A DNA stretch of 64,000 nt from Moheibacter sediminis (GCF_900176425.1 NZ_FWXS01000008.1:119366-183365), one strand, 5' to 3'; shown: positions 17,116 through 26,996, numbered from the stretch's first letter. Made by a program: numbers and translations. Notes: generated by a model not told the origin, from the letters alone.

Positions 17116-18081
17116 ATGAGAAAAATTCTACTTATTGCCATCATAGGTATCGTTGGGTCTAGCAACTTAGTTGCACAGGAGGGATTACCGTTTTATAATC
17201 ACTATTTGGTAAGTGATCGATACCTGATTAATCCATCGTACGCCGGAGCCAATCCTGAAGTTTTAAGTGTAACGGGAAGTTACCGAAACCAATGGGCAGA
17301 CTTGCCGGAAAGTCCTAACACCCAAACAGTAAGTGTGCATGCAACTGTCGTTGACCGTTTGGCATTTGGATTATATGTCTTCAATGATGAAAACGGTTTG
17401 ACCAGCTTGAGAGGTATCAATCTTTCAGCCGCGTACCACATTCCTATCAGCAGCAGAAGAGATATGTACGAAGATGAAGAAGAAGATAAATTCTCTTTCG
17501 GTTTATCATACAACACATTCCAGCAGGTTTTAGATTTAGATAGGATCAATGTCAATCAGCCAAATGACCCTCTCTTACGGGAAGATACTTACAATCTGAG
17601 TTATTTTAATTTAGGTATTTCATTTAATTATGCCGGATTATTTGGTGGAGTTTCAGTTTTAGATATACCATTGGCTCAAAACGAAGCGGTTGCAGATGGG
17701 ATAGAACCATTGCCAACTTGGTATTATTTAATGTTAGGTTACAAATTCAGAGTTACTGAAGGAATCAATTTAGAACCTTCATTGGTAATGAATTTAAATT
17801 CCAATTCAGAAAGACATTTAGATTTAAATTTAATTTCACACATCGGATTTGGCGAACGCCAGCAAGGGCTTGATTTAGGAGTTTCTTACCGTCAGGACAT
17901 GGACAAAAACGGTTCTCAGGGACTCAGTGTTTCTCCATTGGTTAAATTAAAAATCGGAGGATTGAAACTAGGGATGTCTTATGACATTGGACTTTCTGAC
18001 ATCGCAACCGAAGCCGGAAATGGAATTTTATTCAGCTTAGGATATGACTTTTCAAATCCATTCAATCCGGATTTCAGATAA
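17116..18081 (+). CDS. PorP/SprF family type IX secretion membrane protein
   Basis: 321 residues with a signal peptide (ends NLVAQ) and an outer-membrane beta-barrel pattern. The family opening LPFYNHYLVSDRYLINPSYAG followed by GSYRNQWADLPESPNTQTVS is clear, and the C-terminal strand ends in SLGYDFSNPFNPDF. SprF of Flavobacterium johnsoniae is needed for secretion of the type B client SprB; this copy probably serves the preceding 1028-residue client. It is not the sole PorP expected in such a genome. A strong terminator closes the unit. Confidence 0.94.
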   Translation: MRKILLIAIIGIVGSSNLVAQEGLPFYNHYLVSDRYLINPSYAGANPEVLSVTGSYRNQWADLPESPNTQTVSVHATVVDRLAFGLYVFNDENGLTSLRGINLSAAYHIPISSRRDMYEDEEEDKFSFGLSYNTFQQVLDLDRINVNQPNDPLLREDTYNLSYFNLGISFNYAGLFGGVSVLDIPLAQNEAVADGIEPLPTWYYLMLGYKFRVTEGINLEPSLVMNLNSNSERHLDLNLISHIGFGERQQGLDLGVSYRQDMDKNGSQGLSVSPLVKLKIGGLKLGMSYDIGLSDIATEAGNGILFSLGYDFSNPFNPDFR

Positions 18082-18103
18082 TTAATTCAAAAAAATATTT
18101 ATA

Positions 18104-18134
18104 AAAAACCATCCCATTCGGATGGTTTTTTTGT
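18104..18134 (+). terminator. Intrinsic terminator after PorP/SprF
   Basis: Stem AAAACCATCC / GGATGGTTTT with loop CATTC, followed by a T-run. Confidence 0.92.
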
Positions 18135-18236
18135 TTTCAGTAAAATTAGTTCAAAAAAATATTTAAAATTAAATAATTGATTTTAAGCAAATTATAATTT
18201 TAAATTAAAATATTTTAAAAAAATACAGTACTTTGT

Positions 18237-18269
18237 TTTGCATAATACTATTTTAAATTTATATATTTG
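18237..18269 (+). promoter_or_regulatory. Promoter of the PadR-PspC operon
   Basis: TTTG (18237-18240), a 21-base spacer, then TATATTTG (18262-18269, followed by C). Transcription should start near 18275, so the leader to the preferred ATG at 18291 is only about 15 bases. The preceding 100 bases are almost pure A/T. Confidence 0.75.
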
Positions 18270-18290
18270 CAATACAAAATGAATATCGAG

Positions 18291-18635
18291 ATGGATATAG
18301 AGAAAAACAAAACGCAAATGAGAAAAGGAATACTGGAGTATTGCATTCTCAGCATCATAAAAAGAGGAGGTGATGCCTATGCCTCAGATATCATTGACGA
18401 ATTGAAAAAATCGGAAATGATTGTGGTGGAAGGTACACTGTATCCACTTTTGACAAGACTCAAAAACGATGACCTGCTAAATTACAGATGGGAAGAATCA
18501 ACCTCAGGTCCGCCCAGAAAGTATTACACGCTCACCGAAACAGGTATTTCCTTTTTACAGGAACTAGCCGAAACATGGAACCAACTACAAAACGCAGTAA
18601 ACAAAGTAACTCAAGATACAAATCAACATGGATAA
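18291..18635 (+). CDS. PadR family transcriptional regulator
   Basis: 114 residues from ATG 18291 (MDIEKNKTQMRKGILEYC), chosen because the flavobacterial relatives begin in the same register; ATG 18279 is an alternative adding four residues. The winged helix is clear: ILEYCILSIIKRGGDAYASDI, then VVEGTLYPLLTRLKNDDLL, then STSGPPRKYYTLTETG. PadR proteins are repressors acting as dimers. It overlaps the next gene by 8 bases and probably controls its own promoter and the PspC-domain protein in response to envelope stress (inference). Confidence 0.93.
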   Translation: MDIEKNKTQMRKGILEYCILSIIKRGGDAYASDIIDELKKSEMIVVEGTLYPLLTRLKNDDLLNYRWEESTSGPPRKYYTLTETGISFLQELAETWNQLQNAVNKVTQDTNQHG

Positions 18636-20349
18636 GACAATTTCAATCAGTTTAGGCGGTTTTTCCTTTATTGTAGACGACCGCGCTTATTTAAAGCTCA
18701 AAAGCTATTTAGACGAAATCCGTCATTCACTTCAGGGAATGGAAGGTACTGACGACATCATCGCAGACGTAGAAACCAGAATCGCAGAACTTTTAAAAGA
18801 AAAATTAGGCGTTCGCGAAGTTGTAAACGAATTAGATGTAGAATATATAGTAGGGGTAATGGGACGTCCGGAACAATACATGGACGAAGAAGAGCCTGAA
18901 ACCAAAAAATCATATACTTCTTCAGGAAACACTTACAGAAGCACAACTTCAGGAGAAAGAGTGAAAAAGAAACTCTACCGCGATCCAAATGACAAAATCA
19001 TCGCCGGCGTACTTTCCGGGTTAGCACATTACTTAGGAGTTGACACTTGGATTACCAGAGTATTGTTCATTGTTTTGATGTTCTCAGACATCTTTGTTTC
19101 TCTGACAAGCGTTACAGTAATCAGCTACATCGTACTTTGGATCATCCTTCCAAAAGCCGAAACTGCTACTCAAAAATATGAAATGTACGGTCAGGCAGGC
19201 GACTTCGAAACCATAAAAAAAAACGCCAGCCAAGCTGCGTCTGAAATGAAAGGTGTGGCGAGCGATGCATCCAGTGCACTGGGGAAAATTTTCCACGTAC
19301 TCGGTAAAATCATACTCGTATTCTTGGGAATTATGTTGATTTGTACCGGAATCGGGTTGATCATCGCCGCCATTTCTCTTGTAGTTGCTACTTTTTCCGA
19401 AATTCCGATGCAGTTCTTTGGCTACATATTAGACGATCAGTGGCAAGACGTAACATCCAAAATTTTGTTTGTCATCTTATTCGCAATCCCGGCAATCCTG
19501 CTCATCATGCTAGGTTCACGACTCATTTCATCCAGAGTTAAAATCAACCGTACATTTGTATGGTCATCATTAGGCATATGGTTAATTGCAATTATCGGTA
19601 GTGGAATTTTAGCCATGAGCGTTGCCAAAAATTTCTTCCACGAAATAGAATACACAGACCAAAAATCCTATTCGATTGCAACAGACACCATCGCCATATC
19701 ATTCAACGAATTCAAAAATGACGGCAAATACAAATACAAATGGTTCAACAACGGAAACAACGGATTTGCAGAAATAGACGGAAACTTACATTTGAAAATT
19801 GAAAAAGACATCCAGATCAAAAGAAGTGAAGACCAAAACATCCACGTAGAAGTCCTTTACAAATCCAAAGGAAGAAACATGGACAACGCACGTGACAACG
19901 CAGAAAGCATCCAGTACGATTACAAAGTCAACGCCAACGGTGAATTAGAATTTAACAGTTTCATGATCCTTCCAAAAGGATCTAAATTCAGAGACCAGGA
20001 AGTCGAAATCATCCTTTACGTACCTGCAGACAAAACCATTCAAGTCAAAAACGCAGAAGATATTATTTTGTTGAATGATAAAAATGAATACGAATATGAG
20101 TACGGAGAAAATAAATTCTTTAAATTTACAGACGGAAAGTTCAGCTGTACAAATTGCGAACACCATGAGGAGCATTATGACGAAAACAATGTCATCCACA
20201 TCAACGCAGATTCAGACAGTGCGCAAGTCAAAGTAACCCGCGAGGGAATACACATAGAAGACGGTAAGGACAAAGTAATTATAGACAAAAAACAAATAAA
20301 AATATCCGATGGTACAGATTCTCTTAACATTGATCTCTCTGGTAATTGA
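18628..20349 (+). CDS. PspC-domain membrane protein
   Basis: 573 residues. The N-terminal 95 residues form a cytoplasmic domain (SISLGGFSFIVDDRAYLKLKS...IADVETRIAELL...MGRPEQY). A PspC domain follows at about 112-170 (KKLYRDPNDKIIAGVLSGLAHYLGVDTW...SYIVLWIILPKA), then three or four more hydrophobic segments to about residue 335, and a C-terminal beta-rich part of about 230 residues with charged repeats and a CTNCEHHEEHYD motif. PspC takes part in the envelope-stress phage-shock response in Proteobacteria. PadR-PspC pairs are common in Bacteroidota; the 8-base overlap suggests translational coupling. Confidence 0.9.
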   Translation: MDKTISISLGGFSFIVDDRAYLKLKSYLDEIRHSLQGMEGTDDIIADVETRIAELLKEKLGVREVVNELDVEYIVGVMGRPEQYMDEEEPETKKSYTSSGNTYRSTTSGERVKKKLYRDPNDKIIAGVLSGLAHYLGVDTWITRVLFIVLMFSDIFVSLTSVTVISYIVLWIILPKAETATQKYEMYGQAGDFETIKKNASQAASEMKGVASDASSALGKIFHVLGKIILVFLGIMLICTGIGLIIAAISLVVATFSEIPMQFFGYILDDQWQDVTSKILFVILFAIPAILLIMLGSRLISSRVKINRTFVWSSLGIWLIAIIGSGILAMSVAKNFFHEIEYTDQKSYSIATDTIAISFNEFKNDGKYKYKWFNNGNNGFAEIDGNLHLKIEKDIQIKRSEDQNIHVEVLYKSKGRNMDNARDNAESIQYDYKVNANGELEFNSFMILPKGSKFRDQEVEIILYVPADKTIQVKNAEDIILLNDKNEYEYEYGENKFFKFTDGKFSCTNCEHHEEHYDENNVIHINADSDSAQVKVTREGIHIEDGKDKVIIDKKQIKISDGTDSLNIDLSGN

Positions 20350-20413
20350 TTTCGTAATCACTACAATCAGTTAACACAAACGTAAAGACCTCACCACCAT
20401 AGTGTGATAATAT

Positions 20414-20439
20414 GCCGGATGTAAAATGTCCGGCTTTTT
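20414..20439 (+). terminator. Intrinsic terminator after the PspC-domain gene
   Basis: GCCGGA / TCCGGC stem with a 9-base loop, followed by TTTTT. Confidence 0.85.
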
Positions 20440-20569
20440 ATTTCCCCAAACCCATTACACACTCCGTGTTCTTTGTAGTTAAAAAAACCGACCATTTAAA
20501 ATTGACTTTGTCGGATCTTCGATTCCAAAATCTAAAATTCCATACTATTGCCTTTTGTCTTGTTTTCTT

Positions 20570-20666
20570 GGGCGTCTCATCGCGCTGCTTCGGGGTTCCG
20601 TATGCCGCCACAAACATAGACACTGCTCAGGCGGCACACCAAGCCCTGCACATCACGGACGCGGGG
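20570..20666 (+). repeat. GC-rich dispersed intergenic repeat, copy 2
   Basis: Blocks GGGCGTC (20570), GCGCTGCTTCGG (20582-20593), GTTCCGTA (20595-20602) and ACCAAGCCCTGCACATC (20638-20654) then ACGGACGCGG. The centre contains an internal inverted repeat TGCCGCC...GGCGGCA. It has the same block order as 10034-10105 and the inverted copy 48250-48350. Confidence 0.75.
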
Positions 20667-20905
20667 TCATCCCTTATCCATTCTTCACTAAACTTTAGCC
20701 ATCTACCAGTCAGATGCAGCCATCAGTACAGAACATTGAGCCATCGGCTAAAAATATTTAAACACATACATTTTTCCCGTAAGCCTTTTAAACAGAGAAG
20801 TCCACAATAAAATTCATCCAAACTCAAAACCCTCACCACGCACCTCCATCCCCATTCAAAAAATTAACTTTTACATCTTATAAATACAGCCTAAATTCGT
20901 ACAAT

Positions 20906-20913
20906 TAAATTTG
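20906..20913 (+). promoter_or_regulatory. -7-like element directly before bshA
   Basis: TAAATTTG ends 5 bases before the bshA ATG (20919), which would place the transcription start at or next to the start codon (possible leaderless mRNA). No TTTG is seen at the right upstream distance, so support is partial. Confidence 0.35.
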
Positions 20914-20918
20914 AATAA

Positions 20919-22052
20919 ATGAAAATCGGAATTGTATGTTATCCGACCTATGGCGGAAGCGGTATCGTAGCGACAGAATTAGGAATGGACTTGGCAGAAA
21001 GAGGACATGAAGTTCACTTCATCAGCACCAGCCTTCCCGCACGATTAGACATCACTCTTTCCAACATCTATTTCCATAAAGTCAATGTAGAAACTTATCC
21101 TTTATTCGAGGAATATCAACCGTATTCATTAGCATTGAGTACCATCATCGTAAACATTGCCCAATCACATGGATTAGATTTATTGCACGTTCACTATGCA
21201 ATTCCACATGCTTACGCTGCCTATTTTGCCAAACAAATGTTGCGCGAAAAAGGAATCGAACTTCCTATTATAACGACACTTCACGGAACAGATATTACTT
21301 TGGTAGGGAATCATCCTGCTTACAAACCTGCAGTTGAATTTTCCATCAACCATTCCGACAAGGTAACAGCCGTTTCCGAAAGCTTAAAAAAAGAGACATA
21401 CGAGTTTTTCTCCATCAATAATGAGATTGAAGTCATTCCCAACTTCATAGACAACGAACAATACCAATTCGATGAAAACTGCGGATGCAGAAATCAACTC
21501 GCAGACAGAAAAGAAAAAGTAATCATACATGTTTCCAACCTCAGAAAAGTAAAACGATTGAACGATGTAGTCAAAGTTTTCTACGAAATCCAAAAAGAAA
21601 TCCCAGCAAAACTCATCATTGTCGGCGAAGGACCCCAATGGGAAATTGCAAACAATTTAATTAATGAGTTAGGCATTTCTGAAAAAGTAAAAGCATTGGG
21701 TAAAATCAATGACTTATACAACGTACTTTGTTCATCCGATTTATTTTTACTTCCTTCCGAAAAAGAAAGCTTTGGTTTAGCCGCGCTCGAAGCAATGGCA
21801 GCCAGAGTTCCTGTAATTTCATCCAATGCCGGCGGGATTCCAGAAGTGAACATCGATGGCGAAACAGGTTATGTACTTCCCGTAGGTGATGTAAAAGGAA
21901 TGGCTGAAAAAGCAATTGAATTGTTGAAGGACGATGCCAAGATGATTCAATTCAAAGAAAATGCAAAAAATCAAGCTCTCAAATTCGATAAGAAAAACAT
22001 ACTGCCGATGTATGAAGAATTATATCTTTCCGTTTTGGAAAAGGTAAAATGA
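20919..22052 (+). CDS. bshA: N-acetyl-alpha-D-glucosaminyl L-malate synthase BshA
   Basis: GT4 glycosyltransferase that joins UDP-GlcNAc to L-malate, the first step of bacillithiol synthesis. The 377 residues begin MKIGIVCYPTYGGSGIVATELG, a hallmark of BshA, with HEVHFISTSLPARL, LLHVHYAIPHAYAA, TTLHGTDITLVGNHP and the donor-site block PSEKESFGLAALEAMA...SNAGGIPEV. Length and order fit the family closely. bshB and bshC are not in the window, as expected since they are usually dispersed. Confidence 0.95.
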   Translation: MKIGIVCYPTYGGSGIVATELGMDLAERGHEVHFISTSLPARLDITLSNIYFHKVNVETYPLFEEYQPYSLALSTIIVNIAQSHGLDLLHVHYAIPHAYAAYFAKQMLREKGIELPIITTLHGTDITLVGNHPAYKPAVEFSINHSDKVTAVSESLKKETYEFFSINNEIEVIPNFIDNEQYQFDENCGCRNQLADRKEKVIIHVSNLRKVKRLNDVVKVFYEIQKEIPAKLIIVGEGPQWEIANNLINELGISEKVKALGKINDLYNVLCSSDLFLLPSEKESFGLAALEAMAARVPVISSNAGGIPEVNIDGETGYVLPVGDVKGMAEKAIELLKDDAKMIQFKENAKNQALKFDKKNILPMYEELYLSVLEKVK

Positions 22053-22136
22053 CCCAAATTCAATCGTTAATCATTTCTTAAAATTATTAAGAATTAATCT
22101 AAACTAATGCAGTAAAGGCTTACAATGATATTTTTC

Positions 22137-22168
22137 ATTGTGAAAAGCATTCAACTTTTCTAAATTTG
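22137..22168 (+). promoter_or_regulatory. Promoter of the sdhCAB operon
   Basis: ATTG (22137-22140) as a weak -33 element, 20 bases, then TAAATTTG (22161-22168). The sdhC start codon is 27 bases downstream. Confidence 0.6.
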
Positions 22169-22194
22169 TTCTAATTCAAATCAAAAACTGCTTT

Positions 22195-22878
22195 ATGGCA
22201 AAAGAATCTCTGCTCCGTTCATCTATCGGAAAGAAATTTACAATGGCTTTATCGGCACTATTTTTAGTGCTGTTTTTAGGTCAGCACTTTGTACTTAACT
22301 CACTTGCCGTGATTTGTCCGGCAGCTTTCAATGAAGCTTCCCATTTTATGGGGTATCAGCCGATAGTTCAATTTGTAATTCAACCCATTCTTATCATTGC
22401 TGTGGTTTACCACTTCGTAATGGGATTTGTGCTTGAAATTCAAAATAAAAAAGCACGTGGTCCTGTGGGCTATGCAGTTAATAATTCAAACGCAAATTCA
22501 ACATGGGCTTCTAGAAATATGATTTGGAGTGGTGCTACGATTTTAGCATTTTTAGTATTACATTTTATTGATTTTTGGATTCCGGAAATTGCACATAAAT
22601 ATGTCCACTTTTTACCGGAAGATCCAAATCGTTACTATCCTGAATTGATGCACAAATTCGAAAACCCGATTCGCGTAGCAGCTTATGTAATTTCATTTTT
22701 CTTATTGATGATGCACTTATTACATGGATTCCAATCAGCATTTCAGTCAATGGGTGCAAATCACAGAAAATACACACCATTTATAAAATCTTTTGGGAAA
22801 GCATTTGCAATCGTAGTTCCTGTCGGATTTATGTTAATTGCAATTATTTGTTACCTAAAAAACATTGAAGTATTATGA
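22195..22878 (+). CDS. sdhC: Succinate dehydrogenase cytochrome b subunit
   Basis: 227 residues with five hydrophobic helices, the single-subunit diheme (type B) membrane anchor found in Bacteroidota. Histidines suited to heme binding lie in the helices: [32 protein letters not shown] and [14 protein letters not shown]. It passes electrons from SdhB to menaquinone at the inner membrane. Its stop overlaps the sdhA start by 4 bases (ATGA). The operon promoter is at 22137-22168. Confidence 0.93.
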   Translation: MAKESLLRSSIGKKFTMALSALFLVLFLGQHFVLNSLAVICPAAFNEASHFMGYQPIVQFVIQPILIIAVVYHFVMGFVLEIQNKKARGPVGYAVNNSNANSTWASRNMIWSGATILAFLVLHFIDFWIPEIAHKYVHFLPEDPNRYYPELMHKFENPIRVAAYVISFFLLMMHLLHGFQSAFQSMGANHRKYTPFIKSFGKAFAIVVPVGFMLIAIICYLKNIEVL

Positions 22879-24890
22879 GCAAATTAGATTCTAAAATACC
22901 TGCAGGAGATATTTCTGAAAAGTGGAATAAATACAAAGAACATCTTCGTTTAGTTGCTCCAAACAACCGTGGTAAAATTGATATAATCATTGTAGGAACC
23001 GGATTGGCAGGTGGTTCTGCAGCTGCAACCTTGGCAGAAATGGGTTATAATGTAAAAGCATTTTGTTACCAGGATTCACCCCGTAGAGCGCACTCGATTG
23101 CGGCGCAAGGTGGTGTAAATGCTGCGAAAAATTACCAGAATGACGGAGATTCGATTCACCGTTTATTTTATGATACGATTAAAGGAGGAGATTACCGTGC
23201 AAGAGAGGCAAACGTTCACCGTTTGGCAGAAGTTTCCGGAAATATAATTGACCAATGTGTTGCGCAGGGTGTTCCTTTCGCACGTGAATACGGTGGTTTA
23301 TTGGACAACCGTTCCTTTGGTGGAACACAGGTTCAGCGTACTTTTTATGCGGCAGGACAAACAGGTCAGCAGTTATTATTAGGTGCTTATTCTGCTATGA
23401 ACCGTCAAATCGGTAAAGGTAGAATCCAGATGTATAATCGCCACGAAATGTTGGATTTGGTTTTGGTCAATGGAAAAGCACGTGGAATCATTGCGAGAAA
23501 TTTAGTTACAGGTGAGATTGAAAGACATTCGGCTCATGCTGTGATTATTGCTTCAGGTGGTTACGGAAACGTATTTTTCCTTTCTACAAATGCAATGGGA
23601 AGCAACGTAACTGCTGCGTGGAAAATCCACAAAAGAGGTGCTTATTTTGCAAATCCATGTTATACGCAGATTCACCCTACTTGTATTCCGGTTCATGGAA
23701 CACAGCAATCGAAACTGACTTTAATGTCAGAATCCTTGAGAAATGACGGTAGAATTTGGGTTCCGAAAAAACTGGAAGATGCTGCGGCAATCCGTGAAGG
23801 ACGCATGAAACCAACTGACATCAAAGAAGAAGACAGAGATTATTATTTAGAAAGAAGATATCCTGCTTTTGGAAACTTAGTTCCGCGTGACGTGGCTTCC
23901 AGAGCGGCAAAAGAAAGATGTGATGCCGGTTACGGTATCGAAAATAACGATACACAGGAAGGCGTTTACTTAGATTTTTCTGCGGCGATTATTCGTTATG
24001 GAAAAGAAAAAGCTTTGGTTTCGGGTGAACATAATCCTTCTGAACAAAGAATCATTCAACTTGGAGAAGAAGTTGTAAAAGCAAAATACGGAAACCTTTT
24101 CCAGATGTATGAGAAAATAACAGCTGACAATCCATACAAAACGCCCATGAAAATTTACCCTGCGGTTCACTATACAATGGGTGGAGTTTGGGTCGATTAC
24201 AATTTAATGAGTTCTATTCCGGGATGTTTCGTTTTGGGAGAAGCAAACTTCTCTGACCATGGCGCAAACCGTTTGGGAGCTTCGGCTTTAATGCAAGGTT
24301 TGGCAGATGGATATTTCGTGATTCCTTATACAATTGCGGATTATTTGGCAGATGATATCAGAACCGGAAGAATTCCTACAGATTCTGCTGAATTTGAACA
24401 AGCTGAAAACGGAGTAAAGGACAAATTGAATTTCTTCCTTAATAATAAAGGAACTAAATCAGTTGATTATTTCCACAAAAAACTAGGTTTAGTTATGTGG
24501 AATAAAGTAGGAATGGCGCGAAACGAACAAGGTTTGAAAGAAGCCATTGCAGAAATTGACGAAATCAAAAAAGATTTCTGGCAAAATGTAAAAGTCCCGG
24601 GAACGCAGGATTCAATCAATCCTGAATTGGAAAAAGCGGTTCGTGTAGCTGACTTTTTGGAGCTGGGACAATTGATGGCGATGGATGCTTTGGAAAGAAA
24701 AGAATCTTGCGGAGGACATTTCAGAGAAGAATATCAGGATGAAGAAGGGGAAACTTTACGTGACGACGAAAACTTCAAACACGTTGCAGCTTGGGAATAT
24801 GTAGGAGATGATATTAAACAGGAAGTTCGTCATGAAGAACCTTTGAATTATGAGTTCATCAAAATCGCAGCAAGAAATTACAAATCTTAA
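22875..24890 (+). CDS. sdhA: Succinate dehydrogenase flavoprotein subunit
   Basis: 671 residues. FAD-binding [17 protein letters not shown] begins at residue 41, and the covalent-FAD histidine is in [15 protein letters not shown] (His73). Substrate-site blocks are [14 protein letters not shown] (catalytic Arg), [10 protein letters not shown] and [15 protein letters not shown]. Compared with the roughly 590-residue proteobacterial SdhA it has the longer form typical of Bacteroidota type B complexes. It oxidises succinate to fumarate in the TCA cycle, and with menaquinone the reverse is possible. It overlaps sdhC by 4 bases and sdhB follows after 23 bases. Confidence 0.97.
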   Translation: MSKLDSKIPAGDISEKWNKYKEHLRLVAPNNRGKIDIIIVGTGLAGGSAAATLAEMGYNVKAFCYQDSPRRAHSIAAQGGVNAAKNYQNDGDSIHRLFYDTIKGGDYRAREANVHRLAEVSGNIIDQCVAQGVPFAREYGGLLDNRSFGGTQVQRTFYAAGQTGQQLLLGAYSAMNRQIGKGRIQMYNRHEMLDLVLVNGKARGIIARNLVTGEIERHSAHAVIIASGGYGNVFFLSTNAMGSNVTAAWKIHKRGAYFANPCYTQIHPTCIPVHGTQQSKLTLMSESLRNDGRIWVPKKLEDAAAIREGRMKPTDIKEEDRDYYLERRYPAFGNLVPRDVASRAAKERCDAGYGIENNDTQEGVYLDFSAAIIRYGKEKALVSGEHNPSEQRIIQLGEEVVKAKYGNLFQMYEKITADNPYKTPMKIYPAVHYTMGGVWVDYNLMSSIPGCFVLGEANFSDHGANRLGASALMQGLADGYFVIPYTIADYLADDIRTGRIPTDSAEFEQAENGVKDKLNFFLNNKGTKSVDYFHKKLGLVMWNKVGMARNEQGLKEAIAEIDEIKKDFWQNVKVPGTQDSINPELEKAVRVADFLELGQLMAMDALERKESCGGHFREEYQDEEGETLRDDENFKHVAAWEYVGDDIKQEVRHEEPLNYEFIKIAARNYKS

Positions 24891-24913
24891 AATTATTGCC
24901 AAATAAATAAATT

Positions 24914-25684
24914 ATGGCTTCAAAAAATATAAATATCAAACTCAAAATCTGGAGACAAACCAATGGTAAGTCAAAAGGAAAATTTGAAAACTATTCTCTG
25001 GATGAGGTTTCAACAGACAGTTCATTCCTTGAAATGTTGGATATGCTCAACGAACAGTTGGTAAATGAAGACAAAGAACCGGTGGCATTTGACCACGATT
25101 GCCGCGAAGGAATCTGTGGTATGTGTTCGCTTTACATCAATGGTCGAGCGCACGGTCCTGACAGAGGAATCACGACTTGTCAGCTACACATGCGTTCGTT
25201 CAACAATGGCGATACTATTACTATCGAACCTTGGCGTTCAGCAGCTTTTCCGGTAATGAAAGATTTGATTGTTGACAGAACGTCTTTTGATAGAATCCAA
25301 CATGCGGGAGGATTTATTTCGGTAAATACTTCAGGAAATACCATCGACGGAAATTCAATTCCGGTTCCAAAATATGATGCAGACAGGGCGTTTGAAGCGG
25401 CGACTTGTATCGGTTGTGGAGCTTGTGTAGCGACTTGTAAAAATGGTTCGGCAATGTTGTTTGTAGGAGCGAAAGTTTCTCAGTTTGCTTTGTTACCGCA
25501 AGGAAAAGTGGAAGCACAGCAACGTGCATTGAACATGGTAAAACAAATGGACGAAGAAGGTTTCGGTAACTGTACCAACACGGGTGCCTGTGAGGTTGAA
25601 TGTCCAAAAGAGATTTCTCTTGAAAACATCGCGCGTATGAACCGCGAATTCTTGAATGCAAAAATAGTTTCAGAGCAATCTTAG
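24914..25684 (+). CDS. sdhB: Succinate dehydrogenase iron-sulfur subunit
   Basis: 256 residues. The [2Fe-2S] cysteines are in [16 protein letters not shown]...TTCQLHM near residues 62-95, and the [4Fe-4S]/[3Fe-4S] sets in [15 protein letters not shown] and [15 protein letters not shown]. It carries electrons from SdhA flavin to the SdhC hemes. It ends the operon, and a long perfect terminator hairpin follows 26 bases after the stop. Confidence 0.97.
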   Translation: MASKNINIKLKIWRQTNGKSKGKFENYSLDEVSTDSSFLEMLDMLNEQLVNEDKEPVAFDHDCREGICGMCSLYINGRAHGPDRGITTCQLHMRSFNNGDTITIEPWRSAAFPVMKDLIVDRTSFDRIQHAGGFISVNTSGNTIDGNSIPVPKYDADRAFEAATCIGCGACVATCKNGSAMLFVGAKVSQFALLPQGKVEAQQRALNMVKQMDEEGFGNCTNTGACEVECPKEISLENIARMNREFLNAKIVSEQS

Positions 25685-25709
25685 AATTAAAATAAATATT
25701 TTAAATATC

Positions 25710-25745
25710 AAAATCCGATGAAGCAGATTCATCGGATTTTGTTTT
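25710..25745 (+). terminator. Intrinsic terminator of the sdhCAB operon
   Basis: 12-bp perfect stem AAATCCGATGAA / TTCATCGGATTT with loop GCAGA, then TTGTTTT. Confidence 0.92.
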
Positions 25746-25778
25746 AAATTTAATTCGTAATTATAAAAATCTGAACAA

Positions 25779-26408
25779 ATGGATTTAAACAATGTATTTA
25801 GTCAAAATGAAAAATGGATTGAACAAAAATTAGAGGTAAATCCTGATTATTTTTCCGATTTATCAAAAGGACAAAATCCTGAGGTTTTATATATAGGATG
25901 TTCAGACAGTCGTGTGACAGCAGAAGACCTGATGGGAGCTCAAGCTGGGGAAGTTTTTGTTCACCGTAACATTGCCAATATGGTAATCAGCATCGACCTG
26001 AATGTCATGTCTGTACTGAATTATGCGGTCAATCATTTGAAAGTTAATCATATAGTTGTATGTGGGCACTATTTTTGCGGGGGTGTAAAGGCAGCGATGC
26101 AGGCGCAGGATTTGGGGATTTTGAATCCGTGGCTGAGAAACATCCGCGATGTGTATCGTCTTCACAAAGATGAATTGAATCAAATTTATGAAGAAAATGA
26201 CCGCTACAACCGATTGATCGAACTAAATGTACAGGAACAATGTATCAATCTACTCAAAACTGCTGCAGTACAAAAGGCTTATAAAGAACGAAATCTGCAG
26301 GTTCACGGATGGGTGTTTGACATACATAGCGGAAAATTGAACGATCTAAAGATTGATTTTGAAAAGGAATTAAAAGAAATTATGGAAATTTACAATTTAG
26401 GAACATGA
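25779..26408 (+). CDS. can: Beta-class carbonic anhydrase
   Basis: Zinc enzyme interconverting CO2 and bicarbonate. 209 residues with all metal-site motifs: CSDSRV (Cys41, Asp43, Arg45), HRNIANMV at about 62, and CGHYFCGGVKAA with His97 and Cys100. The C-terminal NVQEQCINLLKT and LQVHGWVFDIHSGKL fit the E. coli Can type. No signal peptide, so it is cytoplasmic. It overlaps the DinB-like gene by 4 bases, suggesting co-transcription. Confidence 0.94.
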   Translation: MDLNNVFSQNEKWIEQKLEVNPDYFSDLSKGQNPEVLYIGCSDSRVTAEDLMGAQAGEVFVHRNIANMVISIDLNVMSVLNYAVNHLKVNHIVVCGHYFCGGVKAAMQAQDLGILNPWLRNIRDVYRLHKDELNQIYEENDRYNRLIELNVQEQCINLLKTAAVQKAYKERNLQVHGWVFDIHSGKLNDLKIDFEKELKEIMEIYNLGT

Positions 26409-26947
26409 GAAAATCTGCCATCCAACCAATGCCTGAACTTTATGGACGCTACATCGACCTTGTAGAAGATTTAACGCTGAATGTTGCACTTGATAAACAT
26501 TTTGCTAATATTCAAAATTTAAATCTAGAGTCTTTGGAAGAATTGGGAAATTTGACATATAAACCTGGTAAATGGACTGTAAAAGAAGTCTTACAGCATT
26601 TGATTGACTGGGAAAGGGTTTTTGTTTACCGGGCTGTGGTGTTTGCACGAAAGGAGGGAACAATTCCTTCAGGACACGATGAAAATATCATGGCGACAAA
26701 TTCTAAAGCCAATTCCAAGTCTGTAAATGAAATTATAGAAGATTTTATCGTTGTACGCAGTTGCACGAGTTCTCTTTTTAGAGGTTATGATGAAGAAGAC
26801 TTGATGACGGTAGGACAGAATTGGAATATGGAAATGTCTGTTTTATCGGTTGGGTTTACGATTGTTGGACATCAGATTCATCATTTCAATATGATTCAGG
26901 AAAGATATTTACCTTTATTGGGAATTGATGCTACTTTGATAAAGTAA
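26405..26947 (+). CDS. DinB-superfamily protein
   Basis: 180 residues with the four-helix-bundle pattern of the DinB/YfiT family. The candidate metal histidines sit at the expected places: VLQHLIDWERVF (about residue 65) and VGHQIHHFNMIQERYLP (about 158-162). KPGKWTVKEVLQHLIDWE is a typical family block. DinB-like proteins often act as thiol (bacillithiol) transferases in low-GC Gram-positives; bshA 4 kb upstream makes that idea reasonable here, but there is no direct evidence. Confidence 0.9.
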   Translation: MRKSAIQPMPELYGRYIDLVEDLTLNVALDKHFANIQNLNLESLEELGNLTYKPGKWTVKEVLQHLIDWERVFVYRAVVFARKEGTIPSGHDENIMATNSKANSKSVNEIIEDFIVVRSCTSSLFRGYDEEDLMTVGQNWNMEMSVLSVGFTIVGHQIHHFNMIQERYLPLLGIDATLIK

Positions 26948-26965
26948 TACTAATTTAAATAAGTA

Positions 26966-26996
26966 AGGGTTAGACTTCTTTTGAAAGCTAACCCCT
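26966..26996. terminator. Probable hairpin terminator between convergent genes
   Basis: Stem AGGGTTAG...CTAACCCCT, extended by CTTC/GAAAG around a TTTT loop. It is followed only by AT-rich sequence without a clean T-tract, so strength is uncertain. Confidence 0.4.

Larger units (their letters stand above)
20350..20918. other. Non-coding spacer between the PspC-domain gene and bshA
   Basis: 569 bases. It holds the terminator at 20414-20439 and the GC-rich repeat copy 2 at 20570-20666. The rest (20667-20900) shows no recognisable gene or hairpin, only a -7-like element directly before bshA. A 132-codon open frame across it is not convincing. Confidence 0.6.

Noticed and set aside
20412..20810. 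132-codon open frame on the plus strand after the PspC-domain gene
   Set aside because: It runs through the intrinsic terminator and the GC-rich repeat, and the protein is basic and without any domain, so it is a by-product of the repeat.
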